Source: Zygaena filipendulae (taxonomy: Eukaryota > Arthropoda > Insecta > Lepidoptera > Zygaenidae). From it: a stretch of 64,000 nucleotides of DNA. Both the position numbers and the translations under genes were made by a program. The notes beneath the pieces were generated by a model. The model made no database searches, was not told where the DNA came from, and saw only the letters and a program-made list of their open reading frames with translations. The stretch is from assembly GCA_907165275.2 (NCBI GenBank), contig OU015665.1:7502001-7566000 (forward strand), written 5' to 3'. This document shows positions 34,301-47,357 of the stretch, in pieces; the first letter of the stretch is position 1, and every line of letters starts with the position of its first letter.

Positions 34301-37300
34301 CGTGTGATCGAAGACAACATAGTATCCTCGTAATTATAAGTTTGTTATGATCTATAATTTTTCTTCGAAATAGAAACTATTATTATTCATTACAATATTA
34401 TGCAGTTACCTTAGTGATTTCAATACATTTTGCAAACATATAGAATAAAGAAAAAATAAATGCAATCATTAATCATTCCTACCTAAATGGTACTTTAATG
34501 CCCGCAATCCATTTTAATAGGAAACCGTGAAATTCCCAAATCAAAACTAACAAAAAAGTTTCGTTCGCACAATCTTTCATAACATAGAGCTGTTGCCAAT
34601 ATCCAGAGAATCCACAGTCAGCTAACAAAGGCATTTGGTGAGTGCGAGTCTCAAATATTTCACCAAATAAATCAAATTTGAACAAGATATTAACGCTAGC
34701 TAGTAAACGGTCGAAGTGACAAAAACTATTGTGGGCGGTTTGAATGCCGTCCGACTTTGTGGTCGAGCGACCTTTGCGGAGTCACGGACATATATCACAT
34801 GGTGACATTTTATTCAACTCTATGACTTGTATGAGTTATCAGGTAAGCATATATCTCATTATTTGGAATATTTTATGTCGATTAAATCAATACTAAGTTG
34901 TCTAAATCGAAGTATCGAACTAAGTTTAACAACTTGACAAGATTCATTTCCTTTTATCACTCAAAATCTAATAATTAATAATTGTTTTTTTAATAAAACA
35001 TGTTTTTTTTAGTTTTGACCTCGACCTGAAACTTCGTACAAACTTTTAGATATTTTCCCCCTTATCTTGATAATCATATTTTACAAAAATAGAAGCAAAT
35101 AATGCATTTAAGTTAAATTATTTAAGTGTTATTCAAGTAATTGCAATATATGAAAATAATTTATTTAGTTAGGATTATATTTAATATTAAAACACTTACC
35201 TACCTAGTTTTTAAACTTTTTATTTCATTTCAACTACAACATTTTGTTGGATTGCTCGTTCCTCCTCCTCCATCTTGTCTTATTTACCTATTGGTCAGGT
35301 GCCAGAAGAGCCCGTGTTATGGCCATAGTGAATATTATGAACTCCGAATCAAATTCATATTTAGCCAATGCTGTATTTTGTACACTTTAAGTATTTCTTA
35401 ATCAACGATTGGATTGATTAGAAATCCGCTTATTTTTTTTGTTATATTAGTAAATCAAAACAAGCAACAGTTATAAATTTTGTATAAGGAACCGCCAGTC
35501 AAGAAAAAGCTTTAAATAAAATCCTCCTAGCACCATCTATCAAAACAGGTTTGAACTAAATGATGGCAAAAAAAAACCATTTCATACACTAAACTGAAGG
35601 AGCCCCTTCAAAACGCTGCTGTTTGCACACACCATGGTGTCCCGCGGCGTTATTTTTTTACAAATCAATGAACCGCGCCGTCTCTATTTTGACAAAAAGC
35701 GACTACATGCCTATAAGTGGATTATGCCTTTAGTACACTGAAGATTTCACGTCACATTTATCCTACCATTGTCTAATCGGGTACAATACTGGCTTGTTAC
35801 GTAGGTGTTGTTCGTTATGAATAAAGTTTAAAAACTTTTTATCTGTTCCAACTTAAGGAGCTTTTAAAAAAGTATGATAGAGATAAAACTTTTTGGACAT
35901 CTGTCTTTGGCTTTGTGGAATCCGCACGGCCAAACAGACGGCTTTATCCCGCTTCATCTGCTAATAAAAGAAAATAAAAAGAACAACCTCTTTGTTATTT
36001 TATCGCGTACATATCTACAAATATTTGCCGAGATACGAAGCTCACAATGTAGAGCTCTTCGTTGAAAGTTTATGTTCTCTAACTGGCTTTAATGTAGGTA
36101 TCCTTATAAAAATATTTTTGGATATTTAGTATTTTTTTACTTCAATATACTACTTAAAATACTTTCGGTCTTATCTTACGGTTATTATCGCATTATCAAA
36201 CATATAAAAAAAAATCTTGACTGTATAGAGCTGACAAAATAAAATTCATAATTCTACATTTTTGTGTCCAATATCTTTCTGTAAACTAAAAATCTCTAAT
36301 AGATACGTGGTAGGTTAGGTACCTTCCTATATGAATTTATTATACAAATACAATATAAAGCTTATTTCTGTCTTCTGGAGAGACAGAGAACTTTGCGCAC
36401 CAAAGAGCTTGTGGTGATGGTTATTCCCCTCTATCCTTGAAATTCATGTCAGTTTTTAATGTTCGACATCTTAGCTTCCTTCGGATACATAATACGGCCC
36501 CAATACGTCTGATAATTTTAGAGGACTCTACATGGAAGGCGTACTAAAACGTGTGCAAAATTAAATCTTCTAAATATTTCGAGGCGTTCATCTATAAATC
36601 AAGCATTATTATAGAAAGGCATGTTCGAGTGGCCTTATTGTCACTTTATGGATGTTATGCCATTCATTACACGCCATTAAACGTATTATAATACGCTCAC
36701 CAGTTTACACAGACCTCAGCCGTTCATAGAGTATATCTGAATTAATTTAGTAATGGCAATTTTTAATGGAAACTCGAAGATCTGTTTGTAATGGTTGGTT
36801 TATACCTCAAAAGGCTTTGTTTGGGCGCGATGCGACAAGCCATTCACACATTGAAGATAATAAATGGCGAATGTTGATAGAAAACTGTCTGCAATACCAA
36901 CAATGAGAACGGCGGACGATGATCATTTACTGATTCAGCTTCTTGGATTTTACTATAAAATTTATATGAGATGTTCATACTCGTATACAAGAAAGTAACG
37001 TTAGGTATGTAATTAAATTATGGGTTCATAGTTATTAATTAAACATATACCGCTCCTTATAATAAGTGTCAACAAGTATTAATCATAAGCAGTATTGTTC
37101 ATAGTTATTAATTAAACATATAACGCTCCTTTTTCATTAATAAAATCGCCAAATCGGATATCTTAATTTCTTTTTTCTATAACTACATAATATATAAATA
37201 TCATAATCTGATTCCACGAACGCATCTGTTGTTGATAAAACTAATACATTACAAGATTAATAGTAGGTAAGTCACGAATAGAAAATGGTTTTACAGTCCG

Positions 37301-39873
37301 CACCAAATATTTTTATCCTTTATTATAAAAGAGCAAAATCTTTTTCAATAATTTAATGGTGTGGAAATAACAATTTGCTGTCGTGGGTTCGGGCTGGCGC
37401 AGTATTGTGTTAGCTTCGAGGGCGTGACCGCGTTCAGAACCAGAAATATAGTCACAAATGTTACAAAACACACTATCCAAATATTTACTTGAACAAAATT
37501 AGGAATTTATTCGTTGAATATCTTTTGTCAAGTGAATTTTTTCAATATTTTATTTGATGGTTCTACATGCTTTAAGATTCACACATGCTTTAAGTTTTGC
37601 TTTATGTCAGTTCTTTGGTGCTGTGTCACTTTTTAAGGCCGTAGAGGTATTTATTTATTTATAAAAAAATATCCGCTTTTCTTTCTTTTCACCCTTTTAG
37701 AGATTGGAATTCTAAAAAGAATTTTAATTTTTATTCGCCTGTAGCAATTCACAACAACGCGAACATGATTTACTTACCATAATACCTATAGGTAGAGGGT
37801 GTAAAAATACCGGCGACATAACCGCTAGAAATCCATATAAAATAAGAATTGAAGTTATTCTGCAGTAAAAATATTGTTGGGAAATGTAATTTTATTTTTA
37901 GGTTAAAAAAAAATACATAGCGAAATGTACTCGCAAATCTACACAACATTATAACTAGCTACCTACACAACAACTACTAAGTTACTTTAGAAAAAATATT
38001 AGACACGTGATAAACTACAAAAATATGCAATAAGTAGAACAAAATTGACGAAACTTTGAAGCTTAATATCTTGAAAACCGTTGATTTCCCAGCAGAATTT
38101 CCACGTTTAAAATGTTCGTACTGGTGGAGGGAATATCATAGTTTCAGATATGTCGAAGGTTTTCTGTAGGCATAAAAGAGAGTTTTGTGCAAAACTTCAA
38201 GTTTTTTGACCCAGCCAATTGAATTATATTATCTGTGCTCAACGTTATCTGTTAATGATTAGGTATAATCTCAAAGATTAAGTATAATAATAAGTATTCT
38301 TTTGACCTGTCTATCAGTCCAGGTGATATTTTTTTTTATGTAGAGATAGTAGGTTACTTTTTCTCTTCCTAAGGATTTTTTGCTATACCTACATTTAGCC
38401 AGATTTAATGAAGATTATTACCATTCTTGTACCTGCCTACCTACGGTTTAAAATTGAAATATATTGGTCCTGTAGATTGCAAAATCTGTCTCGGAGCTTT
38501 TGGCGGACAGCATTTTATCGACACAAAATTAAATGACGGAACCGCCATCTTCAATCCCCATCACAAAACTTCATTATATTGTGTCCGTCGGAGCAAATTA
38601 TTATAGGTAGAGAAATAAAAATATTACAGTGCCATCTATATTAAAAACTTTGAAGCGATAAGTACTGTCATCTTTTGAAAGTGAATGAAATCATGAAAAA
38701 AAGGTACGGCAGTTCTAAACTAAAGTTGTAGGATAAAATACTAGATGGCGGTTTTTGTTCATCACCACACGTATTCGTAGAGATTTATTAAAAGTAAGGT
38801 AGATGGTTCTATTACCCTGTATGAAATCTGCCTAACTCTATCCGACTCTACCAATAAGCTTTTTTGTTGATCAAAGAAGCTTCTCATTATCAGAGGGGCT
38901 AATAAACTGTCCTGCTGCTATTACAAATTATTTGCTCCTAACCGTCAATCACACACGCTTTTTTTAATTAAATAACTTTTTGCATCGGTAATCCTAGTAC
39001 ATGGATAAGTAGGAATAATCATTTGTGCTGTTTTCATATATTTTAAATATTAATTTAAAAGCCGAGGATAGTGTTGGTTACGCTTATGCCTACAGAAAAC
39101 GTTCAGACACCACTAACTTGATAAAGCTACATACATAGGTACCTATCTTTATAAAATAGGCGGTTGCAGTTAACACTTAACCCTCTTGTCCGCTAATCAG
39201 TTTATGTCGACAAGTTTAGATTTAAATACATTTAAATGCATATTTCACAAAATAATTAACCGAGGATTTAAAGGACTCTCATACAGGTTGACAAGTAGGT
39301 AGGTACAGTTGATTATACGACTAAGTAAGATACCATAATGTTTTAAAAAGGTTTTTTTGTCAATCTGCGGTCAGAAATACAAAAATAGAATACAAACTCA
39401 TTTTAATTATTAAAGGTTTAATTACGAGAATAAGGTCTATAACTCTATATACATTATAATTATATATAGGGATCATACTATCGTGCTCTATAGGTAGATT
39501 CAATAATAGATAATTTGTTTACAAACAATCGAGCTAGTTAAACTTGCGGTATAATTGTGTAACAGGCTCTACGTGTCAAGACTCAAGTCGATTGAGCAAT
39601 CGAATAGGTACAGTCGTGTTAAGTATAACAAGTATGTACCTATATAAATTCTTTATTTGAAATAAGCGAAGATACATTGCTAATTAGTAGTAGGAATATT
39701 GCTAGGTGAGTTGATGCATTGACGCACTCTACATTTCTACACCATGTTTTATTTATTTTATTGGGTACAGTGAGAATATTATATAATTATTGGATGCGAT
39801 TCCTTTACTTTGTCGTAAAATGCGTATTAGTTTTTCGGAGACTTAATATGCTATTATGGTTTAAAGGTTAACG
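31389..39873. other. Long non-coding stretch
   Basis: GC-richer islands at 31650-32010, 32400-32640, 32870-33070, 33480-33790 and 34690-34820 may be regulatory. 37024-37058 and 37097-37131 are a 35-bp direct repeat with one mismatch. No exon, RNA gene or transposon end is convincing; the open frames at 33188, 35141 and 35874 are domain-free. This is the largest block without a named feature. Confidence 0.35.
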
Positions 39874-39996
39874 GCCGCACACAGATTCGTTTTAATGATT
39901 AATGTTAACATTAATTTAATGAACTTCTCCGAGTGCGGCAGTTTTATTTTTATTTAAAATTAAGTAGGTAATCATTAAAACGACTCTGAGTGCGGC
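39874..39996. mobile_element. MITE, short relative of 20973-21205
   Basis: It starts GCCGCACACAGATTCGTTTT and ends with ATCATTAAAACGACTCTGAG plus TGCGGC. An inner GAGTGCGGCAGTTTTATTTT matches the inner arm of the longer copy. It looks like an internally deleted family member. Confidence 0.6.
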
Positions 39997-41424
39997 TGTA
40001 AGACAGGTAGCTATAGTGATTGTTTGGGCACCGGGCTCAAACCTTTCTCTGTATACACTTTTAAATCGAAATTTCGTACCAGAAACTCTGACCAAAAACT
40101 TGATGGTGAAAGTTCGAATTTTTTTGAATTTTTATGAAATTTCAACCTTAAGGTCCGCTATCGGAGACGGCAGTAGAGTCCTTGGCATACTAACCAATAA
40201 TACAATCAATCGTATTTTGAAATATATTACTATTGCAAAGAGATTCAACGACTGTCAACATCTATTACATATTTCTGATGCTGACTGTGCCATTTTGTCC
40301 TATTCTAAGACCTAAATTTATTTACCAAACAACCGTTCCTCGTGATTCTCAGTGATTTCGGGACTCTATTTTGTTCGTTCCAGCAGCCGAGAAAGCTAGT
40401 TCCTATTTCTGTTTAGGTGTAGTTACCTTCAAGCACACTGTTCCTGACATCAAGTGATCTGGAGTCAAATGACAAGCTTGTTTACCATTAAAAAAAAGAC
40501 TTTTGTATCGTTAGCATCTAAGTCAGTTCCCTGGCACTTTTGGTGCCGTCAGCACCTTAGCATAACGTTAAAGTGATCGAATCACGTGACCTATCACTTA
40601 GCCTTTATAATATAGTAACAGTTAATTCTGGGTTCTGATCTATCATCTCGGTGACCGCGTTGTTGACAATTTTTGTGGGTAACCAACACCCGGGGCATAA
40701 GAAACTGTTTGGCACCGGGCGGGTCCGGACGACCGCAACAGTGCAATCGCTCGCTGCTGCGGTGACTTGGGAATCAATGAAAATAGCTCATTCACTAACC
40801 GAAAAGTCCATTCATCGGTTCGGCTAACCGACACAACAATAATTACCATTGTTACATTTTGTCTTAATCTGACCGAGTGTTGTATTTTAGGTAGGTATGT
40901 TATTTTTATTGAAATTGACTTTTCAATCGCTTGTTAGCTAAAGTGTGACATGTCAATATCTTTCTAAATTTTAACTGACGGAAGCTACAACAAAAAAAAA
41001 TCTGACGGTTTTTAAATGATGGGTAATTTTAAGTAGTACTAGTAGGTACTTATAGTAAACAATTTATCGTTTTGAATATTTTAGAAAATAAAATTGATAC
41101 AATGTGTAGAGAAACTCAGTACTATGAGGCTTTTTAGCCATTTTTGATTAGGTTAATGACTGAGCCTGATCTGCATCAAACATTTAGCCGCCGTAGATGA
41201 TGTGATTTTTATTATTTGACTGCTGAGGTTTCTATATAAATAAAAATAATATGATGTTATTGTAATACCTATATATAATTTACTGCTAAGCAGTATAATA
41301 TTGGATTCTACCTAGTGCTTTATAAGTAGGTAATTATTCTATGAAATAAATGAAATCGAGGACAAGCCATCGAGCAAGTATATTAAAAATTTCTTGTTTT
41401 ATGTTTCAACTCTTTCCGTTACAT
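39997..41424. other. Non-coding stretch
   Basis: A 99-codon + strand frame at 40016-40315 has no domain or splice context. 40620-40860 is somewhat GC-richer. No named element. Confidence 0.35.
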
Positions 41425-41490
41425 TGCAGCGAAATTTCCTGAAAGAACATCAAAATTCACGAGAGTAAAACCATAGGAAACGGTTGGACT
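41425..41490 (+). repeat. Helitron-like repeat, degenerate 3' end
   Basis: 'GCGAAATTTCCTG ... TTCACGAGAGTAAAACCATAGG' parallels the 'TTCCCGCGGG ... AACGCGGGTGAAACCGCGG' end of the family. Confidence 0.3.
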
Positions 41491-42099
41491 CATAATAAAA
41501 TTTAAAATCAATTATTTGGTGATAGTTCTTTTTTTACGACACTTATTAATAAATTTCAGTCTCTCATTCATTTTCAGATTGAGACAATCGCGCAAGTCAT
41601 TTTTCCGCCAATGCATTGTTTTGCGACCGCACGTCTTGGCGACGGAGTGGTGCTGGAAGGCGGGACGGGGATGGCCCCGCCTAGTCAGCGGCACGCCCAC
41701 CGCACCGTCTTGATGCTCACTTGATCTGTTACCACCTGAAAATATTTTAAATAGCACCATATTCCTTATTAAGGTAGGTGGGTAGATAATTTTAAATAAA
41801 TTCTAATAAAGTTTTCCACTTGCACAACCACAAAAAATATAAGATATTATAATAATAACAAATCGAATGCTTAAGTTAGTTTAGTTTAACCTTTGGTTGG
41901 TAATGTCGGTTTACAGTTTTTCAGACTATCCATTAACTTAAAAAAGGTAGAGAAACATATTTTTATCATTAATAAATTTTGTGATGATATAAAAAGACGA
42001 AAGCTTCGATTTATTTTAATGTCCATTTTACTGCATATAACTTTGAAAGAGTGAATAATTATAATTTAATTTAATTTATTTCAAATCACAATAAGCCAC

Positions 42100-42780
42100 A
42101 AATCGCACTTATAGAAGTCTCTCTCACGACAAACCGCAACGAGCATACCGAAAGAGCGAGATACGGGACCGCGCTGCAAATGTAAAAAGCTCATAATATT
42201 TTCCCTTCAACAATGGGACAAAACAAAAATGTTTAATGACACAAAACTTGGTTGCTTCTCGCTCGGACCTCGTTCGTGCACGAGCACGAGCGAGAGGGGT
42301 TCATCGCGTATTTTCTCGACAAATGAAGCGTGGCCGAACCGCAGATTGACCGCAGAGAATGGAGGCAGCGAGTGACAGAATGGCGGCGGGTCAGTTGTAT
42401 AGAGTCGCGCGAGCAGCGTACACGTGTACGACCTCCGCACAGACGTCACTCGCTGACTCACGCGACACGTTCGTAGTAAACGACACAGAAACGCGGTAAA
42501 AACCTGTTACCAACTAAAACACGCGCAACCACTTACTCGAATCGGAACTTACGCTATTGCGATACAAGTATATTCATGACTTGCAAACAAACGTGACGCG
42601 CTGGGAAAAAAGCAACTACCGCAGAAACATCTCAGCTGATCCGCTGATAGAGCCTGCGTAGGCGCAAGATTATGCATACGGCACGATAACAACAACGGTT
42701 GGGTTCTAAGAAAATCTACCGGAACCTTTGGCCCAAATGCTTGCCGCCGGTTTCGACTAATTCGCATTAACCCTGGGAGG
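42100..42780. promoter_or_regulatory. GC-rich island upstream of the Runx start exon
   Basis: This is the most CpG-rich part of the 3 kb upstream of the Runx start codon (0.6 to 1.2 kb before it). It contains GCGCGAGC-type words and a CACGTGTACG palindromic region. It is a reasonable place for a TATA-less promoter or a 5' UTR exon of the + strand gene. No transcription start can be fixed from sequence alone. Confidence 0.35.
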
Positions 42781-43341
42781 TTCGTGACTCATTATAAAAT
42801 GACGAAAGTAAAGCTGAAGCACCTTCAAATAAGAACAGTGTTGTTTTGAAATTGATAAAGAATAAACAAATTATGCTTTCGTTCTGAATAAAATAGAACT
42901 GTATATATAATTTAAAATAAATACATACTAATGCAGTGGCTTTAAAACTATGGAACAGTGAAGGACAATTAAAGTGACCTAATAAATAACCCATAGATAA
43001 AATGCGACAACAAAAAACTATTTCGTAGACGGTTGTAGAGTTTACTGTGAACCGCGTACGTGTATTTATGTATATCTGACAGTTTTACAAACAAAGATAA
43101 AATTTAACGTCAAATAGGGGAAAAATAAACATTGGAACGGCGCCAAAAGTCTGCTACGTTTGGAATACAATAAATAATTACGCATCGAAGAAAAATCTTA
43201 TACGGATCCTTTAGTGTGACCTTGGCAACTTTCATTCACAACTACCAACGCCGTGTTATACGTTGCTGGTCCATTACGATCGTGTTTTCTTACGGTGGTT
43301 ATTGAACGCGCAATAGAGCACGTGTGATGTGTTAGTGAAGG

Positions 43342-43453
43342 ATGCACTTGCCGTATGAGACTCGGGGCCGACGCCGCCGTGAGATGGCCGATCTGGAGCC
43401 CAGGTGGCTTCAGACTATCGTTGAAGACGCCAGAGTGGAACATCCAGATCTTG
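43342..43453 (+). CDS. Runt-domain transcription factor, first coding exon
   Basis: This exon supplies the N terminus and the first residues of the Runt domain. The ATG at 43342 is the first in frame after a TGA at 43336, so the start is well bounded; a second in-frame ATG is at 43384. It encodes 37 residues beginning MHLPYETRGRRRRE and ending VEDARVEHPDL, then one G of a split codon. The G joins the TT at 50189 to give Val, producing EHPDLVQTGSP, which parallels the EHPGELVRTGSP start of Runt domains. The donor is GTTAGC, weaker than consensus. The MHLP start is shared, as I recall it, with Drosophila Runt. The leader is very short for an insect Runx protein. An upstream coding exon cannot be excluded but is not needed. 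Confidence 0.8.
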
Positions 43454-43574
43454 GTTAGCATAGATTTTAAAATTTCTTTATAAACATTCACTGTCTCAGC
43501 TCAACTTGATATCCACAAACAGTCAATCAGTGTTATTATTGACAGAACGTATGTATACGTACGCGCATGTTTAT

Positions 43575-43690
43575 TGGGAAGTAAACCTGACTGCTACGCC
43601 GGGCGTCACGGGTTCGATCCCCGCACCAGCGTGAACATTTTATGTGATGAACATTTGTGTTTAGTATGCATCATAAGTCATAACTACTTA
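43575..43690 (+). repeat. tRNA-derived SINE fragment
   Basis: CTGACTGCTACGCCGGGCGT and CGGGTTCGATCCCCGC give the pol III B-box part, followed by 'TGATGAACATTTGTGTTTAG'. The A-box half is missing, so it is not a working tRNA gene. Confidence 0.6.
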
Positions 43691-43950
43691 ACTAGCTAGG
43701 TATGTATTTATAAAAAAATATTTAAGTACACAAATTTTTATACTACAAATTCTGCTTAGTAAGGGATCATGGTCATTATTATTATAAAAAAGTTAAAAAA
43801 ATGTTAATACACTTTGACACTCATTCTACACTAAATATATGTATATACCTACATAATTAGGTTTTCAATATCTACACTAAAGTAAACAATATTCAGTACT
43901 TCCTAATCTGTATAAAGCTAAAGCTACCGATTCATTTTACTAGTTTAATC

Positions 43951-44235
43951 TACATATATATAAAAATTAATCACTATTTCCCTTGGTCTCGGCGTCTCGC
44001 GTGAACGGCTGGACCAAATTCGCTGATACTTCTTCTATTGTGTTTGTTATTGTAAGGAAAAGAAGAATAAATTAAGTTTGGACTTCCTTCAGGGATTCCG
44101 AATCTCCGAAACGGTTGAACCGATTTTGACGTGACTTTCACTGATGATTGTGTTATAAGGAGTAAATTAAGCTACTTTGGTGTTCCTGCGAGAATTCCGA
44201 AACTCACGAGGGTGAAATCTCTGGGCACAACTAGT
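43951..44235 (+). repeat. Helitron-like repeat, variant
   Basis: It starts TACATATATATAAAAATTAA, contains 'GGTTGAACCGATTTTGACG', and ends CTCACGAGGGTGAAATCTCT plus GGGCACAACTAGT. The ends belong to the family; the middle carries extra sequence. Confidence 0.5.
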
Positions 44236-44726
44236 AAAACCTTTGTATATAAACAGTCCGATTAAACTGACTTTTAGTTTTCAAATCTAAGACCAATGAT
44301 TCTATTCGATAATTTTACCTAGGTACTTATAATATATAGGTAACCTTTAATATTATCTCTGAAATCTATGAACAAATTATTTAGTATATTTTGTAATGTT
44401 ATTAGCAAATCATAATAAAATAATTATAATAAACAGTGGCAGTTAGGTTTAGAAATGACTTTAATTTTAATAAAACCTTTGATTTTTGATGATCGTACAT
44501 ATCTGCATACTTTACTATGTGAAAAGTATGTGAAAATGGCATTACTATATTTAACTCTAGTCAGTCCTACTATTTAAAAATGCTTACTACTACATTTACT
44601 TATAACCATCAAATAAAAGACATCAACGCGCATAAACTTGTTTGAAGATAATGATTTAATGAATTTATTCATAATATATTCGTAGTAATCGTAGTAGAAA
44701 ACTAGAAAATGAAAGAAGAAATAAAA

Positions 44727-44950
44727 TACATTTATTTCAGCACAACACACAAGAAAAAGAAACATACCTAATAGTGCCTAATCTAAAGAGACATGATAAT
44801 ATCTCTTGCATGCTCTGCCGAAAGGGTCAGCATTAGCTAGGTGCGGGAACACCTAGCGCTGGTTTTCAGTGTCAGCCTGCTGTCACGCATGGACGGGGGT
44901 AACAAAAGATGAGGCAAAAATAATACTCATACATATAAATATAAATACAA
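44727..44950. repeat. Unnamed interspersed repeat, copy 2
   Basis: It matches 24970-25240: TTTCAGCACAACACAC, TCTTGCATGCTCTGCCGA, TAGGTGCGGGAACACCTAGC and GGTTTTCAGTGTCAGCC. Same orientation as copy 1. Confidence 0.55.
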
Positions 44951-45340
44951 TACACCAACTAAGCATAAAAATATAAAAGATGAACAAAAGTAAAAAAATT
45001 ACAAGTAAATAATTCTTATTCAAATAAACATTACATATAAAGTACCTAAATAATAAAATAATAATAATCATAAATCGTTTAATCAATTCGCAACTTTATA
45101 TGAGTCATTGTGATCAATAAAATAAAATTATAACAAAGATTTAAATGTCGCATACCTACGAGTATATAGAAGTCTATAGAAAGGTCTTAATAATTGCGTC
45201 TCTAAAGTCACATATTTGAGCCGTTTTCTGCTTGCAGCGTCTTCCGCAGCAGCTGCCGGAATTTTACTATCTAAAAAAAAACAAGTTTAATAGGTGAGGA
45301 AAATTTAAAAGTTAATGACGTAGTGTTTGATGTAGTAGTA

Positions 45341-45388
45341 CGTGGTACCACCTGTACCACGTACCACCTGTACCACCTACAGGTGGTA
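45341..45388. repeat. CACCTG/CAGGTG array
   Basis: TACCACCTGTACCACGTACC and its continuation repeat a TACCACCTG unit and end in the inverted AGGTGGTA. Three E-box cores (CACCTG or CAGGTG) lie within 48 bp, and the segment can fold on itself. Confidence 0.45.
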
Positions 45389-45898
45389 TGATATGATGAA
45401 TCAAATTTGTTTTTTTTTTTACTTATAGTACCTACAATCTACATACAATAATGACTCTTTCGGGAAAATTTTACGACTCAGTAGAAATATAGTGACGTTG
45501 ATAAGTTTTAAACGTCGTATTATAATCAATGACCTCATCATCCTTAGGGTTTGTACTGAATTATTTATTGTTGATTCTAGGTTTATTTATTAAACAATTA
45601 ATGGACACAAGGATAACATAAAAAGAAAGAAAATGATATAAAAGTAATCATGTACAATGTCATGCTTATTCCATACAAATGGACTTTTTTCCAGCAGACC
45701 CGCAACAATAAGTTCCTTATGTCACTTATGTGTGAAAAGAGGCAAAAATAGGTATGTGACGGAAAATAAAGTTTAACGCCCATGCGTACCGTGCGATAAA
45801 GAACTTCGTTCTAATAATTAATAATAAGCATGCATTATAATACGTTGTGCACCCACCGGCTTCTCTTCTACATCTTCTATAGGTCTCTGTCATCTTAA

Positions 45899-46012
45899 GG
45901 TTGCCTTGAAATGATTGCCTCTAGCAATAAGGCCGCCTTTTGTTCTGTCCTTTCTTTTTTTGTTTAATATTTAGTATTTCCTTTGGGCATTAAAATATAT
46001 TTGAATTTGAAT
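45899..46012 (+). repeat. LINE 3' tail
   Basis: GGTTGCCTTGAAATGATTGC, 'AATAAGGCCGCCTTTTGTTC' and a TTGAATTTGAAT end are typical of abundant lepidopteran non-LTR elements. No coding part is present. Confidence 0.6.
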
Positions 46013-46128
46013 CTACATTTGTGAAGGCATCGAGTGTTCGATACTCGGTTAGTATGAAAGTCCTCGTGATATCGGCGTTACACAATGCAAGTAATAGTTG
46101 TGATGGGACAAAACTGGTCTGTATATAG

Positions 46129-46225
46129 ACACAATACAATACAATATACTTTATTGCACCAAATGATTTTTACAATATTAAATATAATTTAGATTAATTT
46201 CATGGCAAATAGGCGGCCTTACACA
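46129..46225 (-). repeat. LINE 3' tail, opposite orientation
   Basis: The + strand reads CAATACAATACAATATACTT plus TATTGCACC ... AAATAGGCGGCCTTA, the reverse complement of a tail like 45899-46012. The two tails face each other 116 bp apart. Confidence 0.55.
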
Positions 46226-47151
46226 CATACGTAATAATTTACAAAATGTAAATATACTATAGTTAATTGTTTATTAAAAACCATTATACATGCGAAAATG
46301 TATTTATAATTATGTGCGTATGACGTGTCAAAGACTTTTTGGTAATTAAATAAAAGGAAAACTAAGTTAAAAAACTTGTTTTTTTTTTTCATTTGGATCA
46401 GTTAGTTCTAAAATAGTTTCGAACGCGGAATGATGACTCACTAATGATCCGCAAACTATTCAGAGCTTAGTGTAAACACAAAGAAATTAAGGTTATCTAA
46501 ACAAGAACACACATAATCCTATTCTGTTTTAAAGCTTCAATGAAAATTTGAAAACAGAATCGATTGCCAGTGCGCAGGTAACGTCGCTAGAGACGTTTCT
46601 CTGAGGGCAAGATATCCCTTTATCACGTCGCGACCGCACTCCCTACCCGCGGTTTGCGACTCTATAATTTGTATAGATAGCTTCAGCTTCCGTAAATAGA
46701 GAAACCACTGTAACACAATTAATGGTTTTTATGATTTCCCGGTCCGTTACGCGGCAATAAATGTTATAAGAAAATAAAATTCTTTAAACATCGCGGTACC
46801 TAACTCTTACTCATGAAACCGCACGATATTTTTGTTAATGTGTGAAATGTTAAAAGAAAGGAGGTAATTTATTTTGCTAGTGTTGCCCCAAGAGGTACTC
46901 ATTTCATAGACAAATAAATAAATTCTTCTTTTATGCCTAGTACTTACCTATTTGTACTACCTTGAATATTTAAAAATACAATGATCTAAAAAAAGAAAAT
47001 TAATGACAGTTGAACGCAGGTGACTGAGCGTTAATAGTACGAATTAGGATTTTATTATGCGTATATTTTTTCCAAACGTTTTTAAAGTAATTAAAAAATT
47101 AACAGACTAAACGACGGCTTTTTTGCTTTACAATAATTTCTTATCCTTATA

Positions 47152-47357
47152 TCTATACTAATATTATAAAGAGCAAAAGTTTGTGAGTTTGTGAGTTGGT
47201 GACGATGTAGGTGGTAATCTCTGGATTTAAACTGAACCGATTTTGAAAATTCTTACACTTATAGGAAGCTACAGTGATCCTGAGTGACATAGAGTACTTT
47301 TTATTTCGGAATTCCCGCGGGAACTCTGGAATTTCCTCGGGTGAAATCATAGGTAGT
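47152..47357 (+). repeat. Helitron-like (Lep1-type) repeat
   Basis: TCTATACTAATATTATAAAG start, 'GAACCGATTTTGAAAATTC', 'AGGAAGCTACAGTGATCC', 'GGAATTCCCGCGGGAACTC' and a decayed CCTCGGGTGAAATCATAGG end. Confidence 0.65.

Noticed and set aside
13180..41830. AACCACA/TGTGGTT words that resemble Runx binding sites (for example 13188, 23336, 28772, 41826)
   Set aside because: Such 7-mers are expected tens of times by chance in 64 kb, and I see no clustering, so autoregulation is not supported.
42207..42994. Minus-strand frames upstream of Runx
   Set aside because: No domain, no splice context, and they lie in a CpG-rich island where stops are rare.
43198..43491. 97-codon minus-strand frame over Runx exon 1
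   Set aside because: It is the antisense shadow of the exon; the plus-strand reading fits the Runt family and the splice phase.
43575..43690. A tRNA gene suggested by GGGTTCGATCCC
   Set aside because: Only the B-box half is present and no cloverleaf can be drawn; it is a SINE fragment.
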